Part shown: positions 50,248 to 59,014 of the stretch, in pieces
Numbering within the stretch: the first letter of the stretch is position 1
Layout: every line of letters starts with the position of its first letter
Origin: Ardenticatenaceae bacterium
GTDB lineage: Bacteria; Chloroflexota; Anaerolineae; Promineifilales; Promineifilaceae
Length of the DNA stretch: 64,000 nt
NCBI GenBank assembly: GCA_020634455.1
Contig: JACKBQ010000002.1
Coordinates: forward strand, 434,001-498,000
Direction of reading: 5' to 3'
The notes under the pieces: model-generated
What the model saw: only the letters and a program-made list of their open reading frames with translations
Databases searched by the model: none
What the model was told of the DNA's origin: nothing
Translations under genes and position numbers: made by a program

Positions 50248-50796
50248 GGTGATGCTCCTTGGTTTGTTGCTAGGTTTGGTTTTCCAACATTTTGAACTAT
50301 ACAACTGCTGGTCAGGTTCATCAATTGTTCAATTGTTTACCGATTTTATTCTATTTGAAAGGTTTGCGGGGTAGTCTGGGAAGTGGGAAGAAGGGATTGC
50401 ATTCTCAGATGTTGGGTCACCTGGCACAACATCTGAGAATGCCACTATTTTCCTTCGCTGTCATCTCCCCTCCCTCTGTTTGACTTGGCAACTGTATAAC
50501 CAGCCGTCGTCCGTGGCGATTTGTGACGCTTTGTGTTTTTGGGTTCCTAATGGCATTATGAGCGGAAACGGCCGTTGCCCCACACCTCGCTCAATTCCGA
50601 GTTCATTACTTTTTGATGGCAAATTTTCCGGGGTAAGGCTATTATTGCAGTTTGAAAGACCTGTCTTAACAAGTATTGTTAGTTTTCTCTACCATCATGC
50701 ATGGAACGGCATATTTGTACCTTGCCCTTTTATGATGGTTGTTTGCCGCAGGCGGTTTGTTTTTATGAAGCAGAGCGCCGAAAATTGTATAGATAT
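50248..50796. other. Intergenic region of about 550 bp
   Basis: No convincing gene is seen. The region separates divergent genes and presumably holds both promoters, none of which I could assign with confidence. It contains a 16-bp perfect hairpin at 50399-50442 and one ACGGCCGT at about 50569. Short frames here lack ribosome sites and family motifs. Confidence 0.5.
50399..50442. repeat. 16-bp perfect-stem hairpin
   Basis: GCATTCTCAGATGTTG (50399-50414) pairs with CAACATCTGAGAATGC (50427-50442); loop 12 nt. No U-tract on either strand. Confidence 0.85.
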
Positions 50797-53229
50797 ATGT
50801 CGCATAAACCCATAAACAAGAGCACCGAGCTTTTATCAGACCCAGAGCTCAATCAGATTCTGACAGATGAGTTGTCTTACCGACCCGTACCGTACCATAC
50901 GGCTGATGAGCAAAAGATGCCTGTATGGCGCATTCGCCTTTCGCTTACCGCCGACAATCGCCAAAAGTTTGGTCTGGAAGTAAACGACGAAATTCATTTA
51001 GGGCGAGGCAAAAACGAGACAGATTTGGTTGATCTGACCCCGTACAATGCTGAACAGTATGGTGTATCGCGGCGGCACGTTGCTTTGCGCCCAACAGCAT
51101 CGAACTTGTTTGTGGTAGATTTGGGGAGTACAAATGGCACGCGGCGCAACGGCCGTTCCATTGGTCTAAACACCCCTTACGCGCTGGCCGATGGCGATAT
51201 TCTCACATTAGGCAACTTGCAGCTAACGGTGAATATTATTAAACGGCCGTATCTGCAAACGGCCCCCCTCAAAAACCGCCCCGATTTGGTAGACGCCCTG
51301 GCCCAGATTGGTAAAGCGATCACCTCACAACTCAATTTGGACGAAGTGCTTAACCAGGTCGTCACCACTGCCATGAGCCTCACCGCCGCTGGCGAAACCT
51401 CCATTTGGCTGGTAGATGAGGCTACTGGCGAACTGTTTTTGGAAGCACGCCTGGGCATTGATGACGCCCGCCTCCGTCGCACCCGGATGCCTATTGATGA
51501 TGACACACCTGCTGGCCGCGTGATCAAAACTGGCAAAGCTTTGCGTACCAGCTCGGAGCTGGGCGAAGCTGCCCAGCAAATCATGACAGGCTACCTGGTA
51601 GAAGCGTTGGCTTACGTGCCCATCTCCTTGGGCGGGGTCACTTTTGGCGTGTTGGCATCGGCCCACCGTGAACCAGGCAAATCATTTGATGACCATGATG
51701 AAAAGCTGCTGGGCGCCATTGCCGATTACGCAGCCATTGCTATCCAAAACGCTCGCCTATACCTGGCTACCGACAAAGCGTTGGACGAGAGGGTGAAGGA
51801 ACTGGCCGCGCTCAACGAGCTTTCACGCACCGTGTCTGCCTCGCTCAACATGGAAGAGGTGTATGATGTGTTGGTAGAACAGGTAAAACGGCACATGCCC
51901 GTCGCCGAGGTGCATATCTATTTACGTGATGAATTTAAGCCAGTTTTACGGCCGTTTGGTAACGTTTCTAAACTCCCCATTTATCCTTTGGGGCGAGGCA
52001 TCTTGGGGCAAGTGGTTTCCCAAGGACAATCAATTATCACCAACAACATCGCTGCCTACCCAGGGTTTGATGAACAGCTAGACGTCATTGCTCCTCAGGC
52101 TGAAGCACCTATGGCGGCCGTTCCGCTCAAAGTAAAAGGAGACGTGGCTGGTGTACTGGTGCTGCATAGCCAGCCTGGCACGGTTTTTTCTGAGGAAGAT
52201 GCGGCGCTGCTGCGCTCTTTTGCCAATCCGGTGGCAACGGCCGTTGAAAATGCACGCCTCTACGCAAATGTAGAACGTCAGCGCGGAGCCATTTTGGCGA
52301 TGGGCAACACCTTGTCTGAACCCCTCACCATTTTAGATGATTTGGGCCATGTCCTTGTTTCTAACGATGCGGCACAGCGCCTGCTCAAATCCAACATGTC
52401 CCAATTTTTTGACGCAATTAGCAACAGCATTGGCCGAACGGTGGAGGTGAAAATTGGCGAAGAAACATACCTCTCTACCACCGAACACGTTGAGGGCATT
52501 GGCACCATTGCCATGATGCAAGACATCACTTACGTGAAAAAGCTGGAAGAAGACCGATCTGAATTTATGCACATGCTGTCGCACGATCTCAAAAATCCGC
52601 TGATGGCCGTAACCGGGTACGCCAATTTGCTAGAGCGCACAGAGTCATTGGGTGAGCGAGGCAAACGGTTTTTAAACGAGATCAACATTGCCGCCGACCG
52701 AATGCTGGACATGATCACCCACCTGCTCGACACCGTTGCACACGATGACGCCATTCAACTAGCCAGTGACCTGGTGGATATGGAACATATTGTCGCCCAG
52801 GTGCTGCGTGATACAGAAGGGGCGGCATTGGCAAAATCTATCAAGGTAACGGCCGTTTGCCAGGGCATCCCATACCAAATTGATGGCGACGGCTTACGTC
52901 TTTACCACATGGTTCTCAATCTGGTAGACAATGCCATCAAATATTCCCCAGAATCAACCAAGGTAACCGTTACCATCACCTACAACGACGACACTATTCT
53001 GCTTCAAGTGGCTGATCAAGGGCCTGGCATTCCTGAAACAGATTTGCCGCGCGTATTTGATAAGTTCTTCAGGGGCGTTCAGGAAGGTCTTTCCTCAAAA
53101 GGTTCTGGTGTGGGATTGGCTGCCGTTAAGGGGATTGTCACCGCCCACCGGGGCACCATTCGCGCCGAAAACTTACCTGATAACGGGGCCCAATTCATTG
53201 TGGAATTGCCCAGAGCGTTGCAAGTTTGA
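50797..53229 (+). CDS. FHA-GAF-GAF-PAS histidine kinase
   Basis: A soluble kinase of 810 aa. An N-terminal FHA domain (about 40-150) has IHLGRGKNETD, GVSRRHVALRP and DLGSTNGTRRNG, the phosphothreonine-binding residues. Two GAF domains (about 165-325 and 340-500) and a PAS-like segment follow. HisKA has H-box MLSHDLKNPLMAVTGYANLL, and HATPase_c has NLVDNAIKYSPES, DQGPGIPETDLP and GSGVGLAAVKGI. FHA binding of a Thr-phosphorylated partner would link Ser/Thr kinase signalling to this kinase. ATG 50797 is the first good start before the FHA; a longer frame from 50701 has no support. The TPR gene follows 64 bp downstream. Confidence 0.92.
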   Translation: MSHKPINKSTELLSDPELNQILTDELSYRPVPYHTADEQKMPVWRIRLSLTADNRQKFGLEVNDEIHLGRGKNETDLVDLTPYNAEQYGVSRRHVALRPTASNLFVVDLGSTNGTRRNGRSIGLNTPYALADGDILTLGNLQLTVNIIKRPYLQTAPLKNRPDLVDALAQIGKAITSQLNLDEVLNQVVTTAMSLTAAGETSIWLVDEATGELFLEARLGIDDARLRRTRMPIDDDTPAGRVIKTGKALRTSSELGEAAQQIMTGYLVEALAYVPISLGGVTFGVLASAHREPGKSFDDHDEKLLGAIADYAAIAIQNARLYLATDKALDERVKELAALNELSRTVSASLNMEEVYDVLVEQVKRHMPVAEVHIYLRDEFKPVLRPFGNVSKLPIYPLGRGILGQVVSQGQSIITNNIAAYPGFDEQLDVIAPQAEAPMAAVPLKVKGDVAGVLVLHSQPGTVFSEEDAALLRSFANPVATAVENARLYANVERQRGAILAMGNTLSEPLTILDDLGHVLVSNDAAQRLLKSNMSQFFDAISNSIGRTVEVKIGEETYLSTTEHVEGIGTIAMMQDITYVKKLEEDRSEFMHMLSHDLKNPLMAVTGYANLLERTESLGERGKRFLNEINIAADRMLDMITHLLDTVAHDDAIQLASDLVDMEHIVAQVLRDTEGAALAKSIKVTAVCQGIPYQIDGDGLRLYHMVLNLVDNAIKYSPESTKVTVTITYNDDTILLQVADQGPGIPETDLPRVFDKFFRGVQEGLSSKGSGVGLAAVKGIVTAHRGTIRAENLPDNGAQFIVELPRALQV

Positions 53230-53293
53230 ACCTGACCTGAAATTCCCGCAATCTTTATTGCCGCCGTAAGCCGATTTGGCTACTCTATGGGGC

Positions 53294-54577
53294 ATGATTC
53301 CTTCTACCCACGATCAGCAAATTGAACATGCGCGACAAGCTGCCCAGGACGGCCGTTTCTGGGATGCCGTAGAACAATACACTGAAATCCTAGCCACCAC
53401 CGACCCCCAAACCGACGATAGCAGCCGCAAAAATAACCGCCTCATCTGCCTGAAAGAGCGGGGCGATTTACTCAGTGAGCTGGGTGAACAACTGGCCGCC
53501 CTGGCCGCCTATGAGCAATATTACCTGGAATCTGGCAGCAGCCAGCACGCGGTTGAGGCGTTGGTGCTCATTGGCAATCGGTCGCGCGGGTTGGGGCAAT
53601 TCGGCCGTTCGCACACCGCCTGCCAGGAAGCGTTAGATCTGGCCACCGCGCTCAACTACACGCCTGGCCGCGCTAAGGCGCTGGCTGCGCTGGGCAGTAC
53701 CTGTTTGGTAGAAGGCAATGTCAGTCAAGCCGCTAGCTATTTGAACCAGGCCAACGCCTTGTTCGAACAACTCAATGACATTTATGGGCAGGTGCAATCC
53801 AACAACCAGATGGGCATTGCCCACGCCACAACGGGCCGCCTGCATCCTGCTATCCAAGCCTTCCAGAAAAGCATCTCCCTGGCGCGTCGGGTTAACCGCC
53901 GCAGCAGCCTCGTCGCTGCCCTAAACAACCTGGGAGAATGTTACCAATTGCTCTATGCCACTGAGCTGGCGCTGTCTTGTCATCGGGAAGGGTTGGCGCT
54001 GGCGCAGGAAGCAAACTTTCGTCTGTTAGAGGCGGATCTGTGCCGCAATTTGGGGCTGGATTTGGCCCAGCAGCAGCAGTGGGCAGAAAGTGAATCCTGG
54101 TTGCAGCACGCCCATTCGCTGGCTTTGGAAATTAAAGCGCCAGAAATTTACCTGCATACGCTGTATGCCCAGGCGCGGGTGGCTTACCAGCAAGACAAAT
54201 TGAACGAAGGTGCGTTTGCCGACAAGCTGCTTGCCGCCACTTCGGAGCCGGGGCAATCTCGCTGGCACCGGGCCAACGGGCTGTATGCTTCTGGCTTATT
54301 TTGCCAATTGGCTGGTGAGCATGCAGCGGCAGAGGAGATGTGGCAGCAGGCGATCTTTTTGGCGCACGAAACGGAGAACCGGGTGCTGCTGTGGCAGCTT
54401 CACGCGGCATTGGCCCAAATTGCCCAACAGCCTACGCTGGCGACCGTCCACAATCGCATTGCGGCAGAGGTGATTCAGCAAATCGCTGAACCGTTTACAG
54501 ATGAGGCGCTTAAGCTGCAATTTTTAGAGGCTCCGGCGGTTACGGCCGTTCTCACCCAACTCCCCAACGAAAAGTAA
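53294..54577 (+). CDS. TPR-repeat protein
   Basis: A protein of 427 aa built of tetratricopeptide-like helical hairpins from end to end, for example GNRSRGLGQFGRSHTACQEA, QMGIAHATTGRLHPAIQAFQ and ALNNLGECYQLLYATELALS. No enzymatic domain and no signal peptide are seen. Such proteins scaffold complexes or act as regulators of kinases. Position just after the FHA-GAF kinase suggests it is co-transcribed and works with it. ATG 53294 is chosen over a TTG six codons earlier. Convergent with the PIG-L gene; the stop codons are one base apart. Confidence 0.88.
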   Translation: MIPSTHDQQIEHARQAAQDGRFWDAVEQYTEILATTDPQTDDSSRKNNRLICLKERGDLLSELGEQLAALAAYEQYYLESGSSQHAVEALVLIGNRSRGLGQFGRSHTACQEALDLATALNYTPGRAKALAALGSTCLVEGNVSQAASYLNQANALFEQLNDIYGQVQSNNQMGIAHATTGRLHPAIQAFQKSISLARRVNRRSSLVAALNNLGECYQLLYATELALSCHREGLALAQEANFRLLEADLCRNLGLDLAQQQQWAESESWLQHAHSLALEIKAPEIYLHTLYAQARVAYQQDKLNEGAFADKLLAATSEPGQSRWHRANGLYASGLFCQLAGEHAAAEEMWQQAIFLAHETENRVLLWQLHAALAQIAQQPTLATVHNRIAAEVIQQIAEPFTDEALKLQFLEAPAVTAVLTQLPNEK

Positions 54578-54578
54578 A

Positions 54579-55430
54579 TTACTCCCCAACGCCTGCAAAT
54601 AAATCTTTTTCGCGGAAACCGTCTGGCGTGGACGGGAATGCGCGGATGAAGCTGTCGCGGGAAAACAGCAGCTTTTGGATCGGTTTGGGCATCCAGCTTA
54701 ACGCTCCGCCACCACCCTGGCTGGCGTGGGCCGCGCTGGCCGCTTGCTTCGCCTCCCAATAAGCTCGATAGTTGATGAAAGTGTGCAGCCTTTTGCGGTC
54801 TACGCCGACACGGGTCATGTCAATGTCCTGGTTACGGCCGAATTTAGTGGGGTCTTGCCCGCGTAACCGAAAAATGAAGACCAGGAATTTGACCCAGGTG
54901 TTGGGGAAGGCAGTAAAGTAAAGCCGCTGCGGTTGGTATGGCGCAGGGCCAATGTCGGGAAATTGTTTCGGGTCGCCAGCGGCGTGGAACGCGGGTACGG
55001 TAATCTTCCAGCATTGGATGTGGTCTGGATGGAAGTAGCCGCCTGTCTCGTCGTGGGTGATGATGACTTGCGGCCGTAGTTCCCGAATGAGCTTCACAAC
55101 GCGGCCAATCGCCTCGTGTTCGTCTGCCTGCACAAAGGCGTCCGGGTGGTCGTTGGCCGGGTCGTTGATGTAACCGGAATCCCGATAGCCCAGGGTGTGC
55201 AGCGTTGCGCCGAGGTGGGAAACGGCCGTTTCTAACTCCCCAGCCCGCACCTCAGCCAGCTTTTCGCGGGCATCTTCAAACCCAGCGGCTACAGAACCAG
55301 CCGCGCCATCGGTTGCGATGGCAATATGGACATCTACGCCCTCTGCGGCGTAGCGAGCAAAGGTGCCGCCAGGGCCAAATGATTCATCATCGGGGTGGGC
55401 TAGCACGGCGAGTAAGGTTCTTTTTGGCAT
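54579..55430 (-). CDS. PIG-L/LmbE-family N-acetylglucosaminyl deacetylase
   Basis: A protein of 283 aa. The zinc site is clear: AHPDDESFGPGGTFARYAAEG (residues 11-31) and ITHDETGGYFHPDHIQ with HPDH. ATDGAAGS and LGYRDSGYIND also match MshB/BshB and mycothiol-conjugate amidase (Mca). It removes an acetyl group from GlcNAc-inositol or hydrolyses related conjugates. A MshA-like glycosyltransferase is encoded at 8661-9935 but no other thiol-pathway gene is present here. Next on the same strand upstream is an alpha/beta hydrolase gene, with an AAAAGTGA-word hairpin between them. Confidence 0.92.
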   Translation of the reverse strand: MPKRTLLAVLAHPDDESFGPGGTFARYAAEGVDVHIAIATDGAAGSVAAGFEDAREKLAEVRAGELETAVSHLGATLHTLGYRDSGYINDPANDHPDAFVQADEHEAIGRVVKLIRELRPQVIITHDETGGYFHPDHIQCWKITVPAFHAAGDPKQFPDIGPAPYQPQRLYFTAFPNTWVKFLVFIFRLRGQDPTKFGRNQDIDMTRVGVDRKRLHTFINYRAYWEAKQAASAAHASQGGGGALSWMPKPIQKLLFSRDSFIRAFPSTPDGFREKDLFAGVGE

Positions 55431-55436
55431 ATTTTT

Positions 55437-55503
55437 AGTGAAAAGTGAAAAGTAAAAAGTGAAAAGTTTTGTTCTTTTTACTTATCACTTTTCACTTTTT
55501 ACT
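55437..55503. repeat. Word-repeat hairpin (AAAAGTGA words)
   Basis: Left-arm words AGTGAAAAGTGAAAAGTAAA and right-arm words TACTTATCACTTTTCACTTT; same word family as 41542-41606. It fills the gap between the PIG-L and hydrolase genes. Confidence 0.8.
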
Positions 55504-55511
55504 CCAAATCC

Positions 55512-56267
55512 TCATTCAGTGTGAAAAATCTGCATCATCGGCAGCAAGGGAACCAGGCGCACCGTTTGCAGGGGATGACGGGTGTTGGGCAGCACCAGCA
55601 GTTCGCCGTTTGGCAGGGCGCGGCTCAGGCGAAATGCTTCCGGCAGCAGCACCAGCTCATCCCGGTCGCCGACGCTCACCAGAACGGGCACCTGCACATT
55701 TTTTAGCAACCGTTCGGCAATGCCGCCTTCCACCAGGCTCACGGTGAGTTCGGCCGCCTGCCGCACCAGGGTGCGCCACTGCCGTCCGCCGTGCTCTTTT
55801 ACCAGCTGGTCGGCGTAGGTGGGTACTTTTTCAGCCATCACGTCTGGATTTAGCTGCTGCACCATCTGCCCGGCGGATTCGGCCGTCCAGTAAAATTTGG
55901 TGGCGTGCATCAGCAAGGTGGCCACGCGGCGGGGCTGGCGCATGGCCATCATCAAGCCCAGGTAGCCGCCCAGACTGTACCCGGCAATGTGCAGTCGCTC
56001 GATTTTTAGCGCATCCAGCAGGCCGATCATATCCTCGGCCATTTGGGTGACGTTGAGGGTAGGGGCGTTGTTTTGGGAACGGCCGTGTCCGCGTAAATCC
56101 ACCAGCAACAGTTGAAACTGTTCGGATAGCGGTTTAAGAAACGGCCGCCACTGGCTGCTAATCGCCCCCAAAAGGCCGGGCAGCAGCAGCAAATGCGGTT
56201 TATTGGGGTCACCGCCATATTGTTCAAAATTGATTTCGGAGCCGTCGGGGGCTGTCCAGGTTGTCAT
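55512..56267 (-). CDS. Alpha/beta hydrolase
   Basis: A protein of 251 aa: LLLPGLLGAISSQWRPFLK, LLVDLRGHGRSQNN, nucleophile elbow IAGYSLGGYLGLMMAMRQ, late Asp in VSVGDRDELVLLP and His in LPNTRHPLQTV. It resembles 3-oxoadipate enol-lactonase and similar small esterases. ATG 56267 is chosen because GGAGG lies seven bases upstream of it; the frame starting six codons earlier would cover that site. Function beyond hydrolase is not assignable. Confidence 0.9.
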   Translation of the reverse strand: MTTWTAPDGSEINFEQYGGDPNKPHLLLLPGLLGAISSQWRPFLKPLSEQFQLLLVDLRGHGRSQNNAPTLNVTQMAEDMIGLLDALKIERLHIAGYSLGGYLGLMMAMRQPRRVATLLMHATKFYWTAESAGQMVQQLNPDVMAEKVPTYADQLVKEHGGRQWRTLVRQAAELTVSLVEGGIAERLLKNVQVPVLVSVGDRDELVLLPEAFRLSRALPNGELLVLPNTRHPLQTVRLVPLLPMMQIFHTE

Positions 56268-56343
56268 TTGTACATCCTCCTGCAAAGTTTATTCCAGTAC
56301 GGTTATCTAGTTTCTAATAAAAACTGCGTGACATTAAAAACTA

Positions 56344-56410
56344 ACCGCAGATTTCACAGATTTCGCAGATTTTGTGCCTCATAATCTGCCAAATCTGCGT
56401 TATTCTGTGG
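56344..56410. repeat. Word-repeat hairpin (GCAGATT / AATCTGC words)
   Basis: CCGCAGATTTCACAGATTTC on the left, ATAATCTGCCAAATCTGCG on the right. The right arm reaches the stop codon of the acpS gene and encodes its last few residues. Confidence 0.8.
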
Positions 56411-56792
56411 ATTGGTTCTTATTTCCGATATTGTATAGTGCCACCACAAAACCGATGGCGTGGGTGTTGGTGTGAGAAAGGCTGATGTCCCAGGTGGCCC
56501 ACCCTTTGCTGGTCGCCAGCGCTTTGGCCTGATTGTGCAGATGCAGTTCCGGCTTGCCGCGTCCGTCGCAGACCACTTCCACATCGGTCCAGCGAATGTC
56601 GCCGATGCCAGTGCCCAGCGCCTTGCCCACCGCTTCTTTGATGGCAAAACGACCCGCGAGACTGGGAAAACGGCCGTTACAATACCCAATCTCCTGTGCC
56701 GTAAAAAACCGCTGCAAAAAGCGGTCGCCGTGCCGGGCAATGCCCCGCTCAATCCGGGCTATTTCAATCATGTCTACACCAACGGCTAGCAT
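56400..56792 (-). CDS. acpS: Holo-[acyl-carrier-protein] synthase
   Basis: A protein of 130 aa that transfers 4'-phosphopantetheine from CoA to acyl carrier protein. Motifs: GVDMIEIARIERGIARHGDRF at the N-terminus with the Mg-binding Asp, RFAIKEAVGKALGTGI (W/F-x-x-KEA-x-x-K) and the C-terminal ISLSHTNTHAIGFVV. Length is normal. The final residues (NQSTE) are encoded by the GCAGATT-word repeat that overlaps the stop codon. The gene stands between the M16 and hydrolase genes, each separated by a word hairpin. Confidence 0.95.
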   Translation of the reverse strand: MLAVGVDMIEIARIERGIARHGDRFLQRFFTAQEIGYCNGRFPSLAGRFAIKEAVGKALGTGIGDIRWTDVEVVCDGRGKPELHLHNQAKALATSKGWATWDISLSHTNTHAIGFVVALYNIGNKNQSTE

Positions 56793-56811
56793 AAGGTACC
56801 CAGGTTTGTTT

Positions 56812-56886
56812 TGGGTAATTGGTAACTGGTAATTGGTAATTACTTAATTACCAATTACCAGTTACCAATTACCAATTACGAATTAC
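56812..56886. repeat. Word-repeat hairpin (GGTAATT / AATTACC words)
   Basis: Left-arm words GGTAACTGGTAATTGGTAAT and right-arm words AATTACCAATTACCAGTTAC. It is among the longest elements here, and it supplies the stop codon of the M16 gene. Confidence 0.85.
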
Positions 56887-58160
56887 TCCGCTTCCGGCCC
56901 AGCGATGGCAATGCCCAAATGCTCCGTGCTGAGATATTTTTGCGCGGCGGCCTGCACGTCGTCGGGGGTGATGGCCTGCACCAGGTCGGGGAATTGGAGC
57001 AGATAATCCAGTCCCCAGCCGTACAGCTCCATATCGGTAATGACGCTGGCCAGGCCGCTGCTGGTTTCCAGCCCGACGGGCAGGCTGCCGATGCGGTACG
57101 CCTGGCTGTTGGCCAGTTCGTCGGCGGGCACCGGCTCGTTTTGGATGCGGGCGATCTCGTCCAAAATGCTGCTGGTGGCCTGCTCCACTTTGTCTGGGCT
57201 GACGCCCGCAGCGGCCAGCCACGCACCAGGCCCCAGCCCGCCTTGCAAGCTGCTGTAGGCGTAGTAGGCCAGCCCTTGCGCCTCGCGCACGTTTTTGCCG
57301 ATGCGCCCCATCATGCCAAAAACGCCCAGCACGGTGTTCATCAGGCTGGCGGCCAGATAATCTGGCGCGGCGCGGGTGGGGCCGGGGCGGCCGAGGGCGA
57401 TGTCGCTTTGGTATTTGTCTGGCATGACGTGGTGGTGGTGCAGACGGCCGTTTACCATCACCAATTCCGGCAGTTCAGGTAGCGCTTGCTGGGCTGGATT
57501 GTGCCAATCGCCCAGCGTTTGCTGCACTTTGGCCACCGCCTGGGCGGGCGTCAGCGCCCCCACAAAGCAGATGACCATCCCCATCGGGCCGTAGTAATTG
57601 GCGTGGAACTGCTGCGCGTGGGCCACGGTGAGGCTGGGGATGGATTGGAACGTGCCGGTTTGGGAACGGCCGTACGGGTGGTTGGGGTAGATCAGTTCAC
57701 GCAGGGTGCGGCTGGCCATTTGCTGGGTGTCGTTGGCCCGCATTTGCAGGGCGGTAATGATTTGCCCCTTGAGCTGGTTGAGCTGCGGCTCTGGAAAAGT
57801 GGGCTGGCGCAGCACGCTGGCCAGTAAATCCAGCACCAAATCGGCATCTTCGGTGAGGGATTGGGCGGAAAAGGAGGTGAGGTGGTAGCCGCTGCTGATG
57901 CTCAGGTCTGCGCCGACGGCTTCCAGCTTTTCGTAAATGTCGTCGAAACTGTAATTTTGGCTGCCACGCATGAGGGAAACGGCCGTTAAGTTAGCCAATC
58001 CGCTGAATTCGGCCGTTTCTGCCAGCGCGCCAGCAAGCAAATAGCCCTCAACCGTCACCGATTGGGAGCCAGGGCGTTCATAAACCAGCACCGTGATGCC
58101 GTTGGGCAATGTTTCGCGGTGGATGGTGGTGCTGCTGGGGTAGTTGTGAGAGTTGGTCAT
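56883..58160 (-). CDS. M16-family peptidase homologue lacking the zinc motif
   Basis: A protein of 425 aa with the two-lobe M16 fold: PNGITVLVYERPGSQSVTVE, then AETAEFSGLANLTAVSLMRG in the place where active members have H-x-x-E-H. The C-terminal half has GGLGPGAWLAAAGVSPDKVE and the usual late GYAR-like region. With no zinc ligands it should be the non-catalytic partner of a heterodimeric M16B protease. The catalytic partner is probably the gene at 60833-62125. ATG 58160 begins the family similarity; upstream codons are repeat-derived (CKLAHSQTCK). Confidence 0.88.
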   Translation of the reverse strand: MTNSHNYPSSTTIHRETLPNGITVLVYERPGSQSVTVEGYLLAGALAETAEFSGLANLTAVSLMRGSQNYSFDDIYEKLEAVGADLSISSGYHLTSFSAQSLTEDADLVLDLLASVLRQPTFPEPQLNQLKGQIITALQMRANDTQQMASRTLRELIYPNHPYGRSQTGTFQSIPSLTVAHAQQFHANYYGPMGMVICFVGALTPAQAVAKVQQTLGDWHNPAQQALPELPELVMVNGRLHHHHVMPDKYQSDIALGRPGPTRAAPDYLAASLMNTVLGVFGMMGRIGKNVREAQGLAYYAYSSLQGGLGPGAWLAAAGVSPDKVEQATSSILDEIARIQNEPVPADELANSQAYRIGSLPVGLETSSGLASVITDMELYGWGLDYLLQFPDLVQAITPDDVQAAAQKYLSTEHLGIAIAGPEAE

Positions 58161-58168
58161 AGTTCTTT

Positions 58169-58248
58169 GTTTGCAAGTCTGCGAGTGTGCAAGTTTGCAA
58201 GTGAGTGCGTTTGGTACTTGCATACTTGCCACTTGCCTACTTGCACAC
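58169..58248. repeat. Word-repeat hairpin (CAAGT / ACTTGC words)
   Basis: Left-arm words TTTGCAAGTCTGCGAGTGTG and right-arm words ACTTGCATACTTGCCACTTG. It lies upstream of the M16 gene start and just after the stop of the methyltransferase gene. Confidence 0.8.
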
Positions 58249-58260
58249 TGATATTAACAT

Positions 58261-58956
58261 TTACACCGTCCCCCACCAAATGCCGGTGCATTCTGGCAGG
58301 ATGGTTAACTGTTCCGCCAGGATGAGGTCCGCCAGCTCGTCGCCGAAGAAAAAGCGGGTGAGGTAAGCCGCCTCTTCCGGGGATTGGAACTGGTAGTCGG
58401 TGCGAATCCAGGCGTGGTGGAGCTGGTAGGTTGCGGTCCACCAGTCGTATAGTGCTGCCAGTTGCGGCGTGGGTGGGGTTGGTTCTGTAAAGCCCGTGCC
58501 GAGCGTTTCTAGCAGGATAAATGTGCCGCCGGGCTTGAGGATGCGCTGCATTTCGGCAATCATCTGCCCCACTTCATGCCGCCAGCTATCGGGGAACCAG
58601 CCGCAGGCGTGGGCAAAGCTCCATCCTTCGATGGCGATGTCGGCGCTGTGGCTGGGCAGGGGGAGGTTGGCGTTGTCGGCGTGGTGCAGCTGCCAATTTT
58701 GCCAGCCGCCTTCGCGCAGTTTGCGTTCGGCGACGGTGAGCATGTGGGCGGAGCCGTCGCTGGCGTGGATAAAGTCTACGAGCGGAGCCAGCATACAGGT
58801 GAGCCGCCCGGTGCCTGCGCCGAATTCGACGATTTGTTGGTGGGTAAACGGCCGTATCCTCTCCAGCGCTGGCAGCAAATTCCCCATGTAATCTTCCGGG
58901 GCAATCATTGCCTCATATGCTTCTGCTTTGGTAGCGTAAATCGTTTTGAAATCCAT
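58261..58956 (-). CDS. SAM-dependent class I methyltransferase
   Basis: A protein of 231 aa. Motif I is VEFGAGTGRLTCMLAP (about 45-60), motif II IHASDGSAHMLTVAE, and ADIAIEGWSFAHACGW and LKPGGTFILLETLGTGF complete the UbiE/Methyltransf_11 pattern. The substrate is unknown. It is downstream of the CLC gene on the same strand, with TAATTGG words in the 58-bp gap. Confidence 0.9.
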   Translation of the reverse strand: MDFKTIYATKAEAYEAMIAPEDYMGNLLPALERIRPFTHQQIVEFGAGTGRLTCMLAPLVDFIHASDGSAHMLTVAERKLREGGWQNWQLHHADNANLPLPSHSADIAIEGWSFAHACGWFPDSWRHEVGQMIAEMQRILKPGGTFILLETLGTGFTEPTPPTPQLAALYDWWTATYQLHHAWIRTDYQFQSPEEAAYLTRFFFGDELADLILAEQLTILPECTGIWWGTV

Positions 58957-59014
58957 AGTTCGGTAATTTGTAAAAGTAATTGGAAATTTTTAGCCGCGAT
59001 TACCCAATTACGAA

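Noticed and set aside
50292..50815. Small plus-strand frames upstream of the FHA kinase
   Set aside because: They overlap a perfect hairpin, have no ribosome sites and no recognisable protein features.
8661..55430. A mycothiol pathway from the MshA-like and MshB-like genes
   Set aside because: The two genes are 45 kb apart and both families have many other functions; no mshC or mshD is visible.
1337..58248. CRISPR array in the word-repeat regions
   Set aside because: The repeats are 6-10 bases, arranged as inverted arms, with no spacers of constant length and no cas genes.
8600..58248. All intergenic hairpins as ordinary rho-independent terminators
   Set aside because: Most lack a U-tract on the transcribed strand, and some lie inside coding sequence or a T-box leader.
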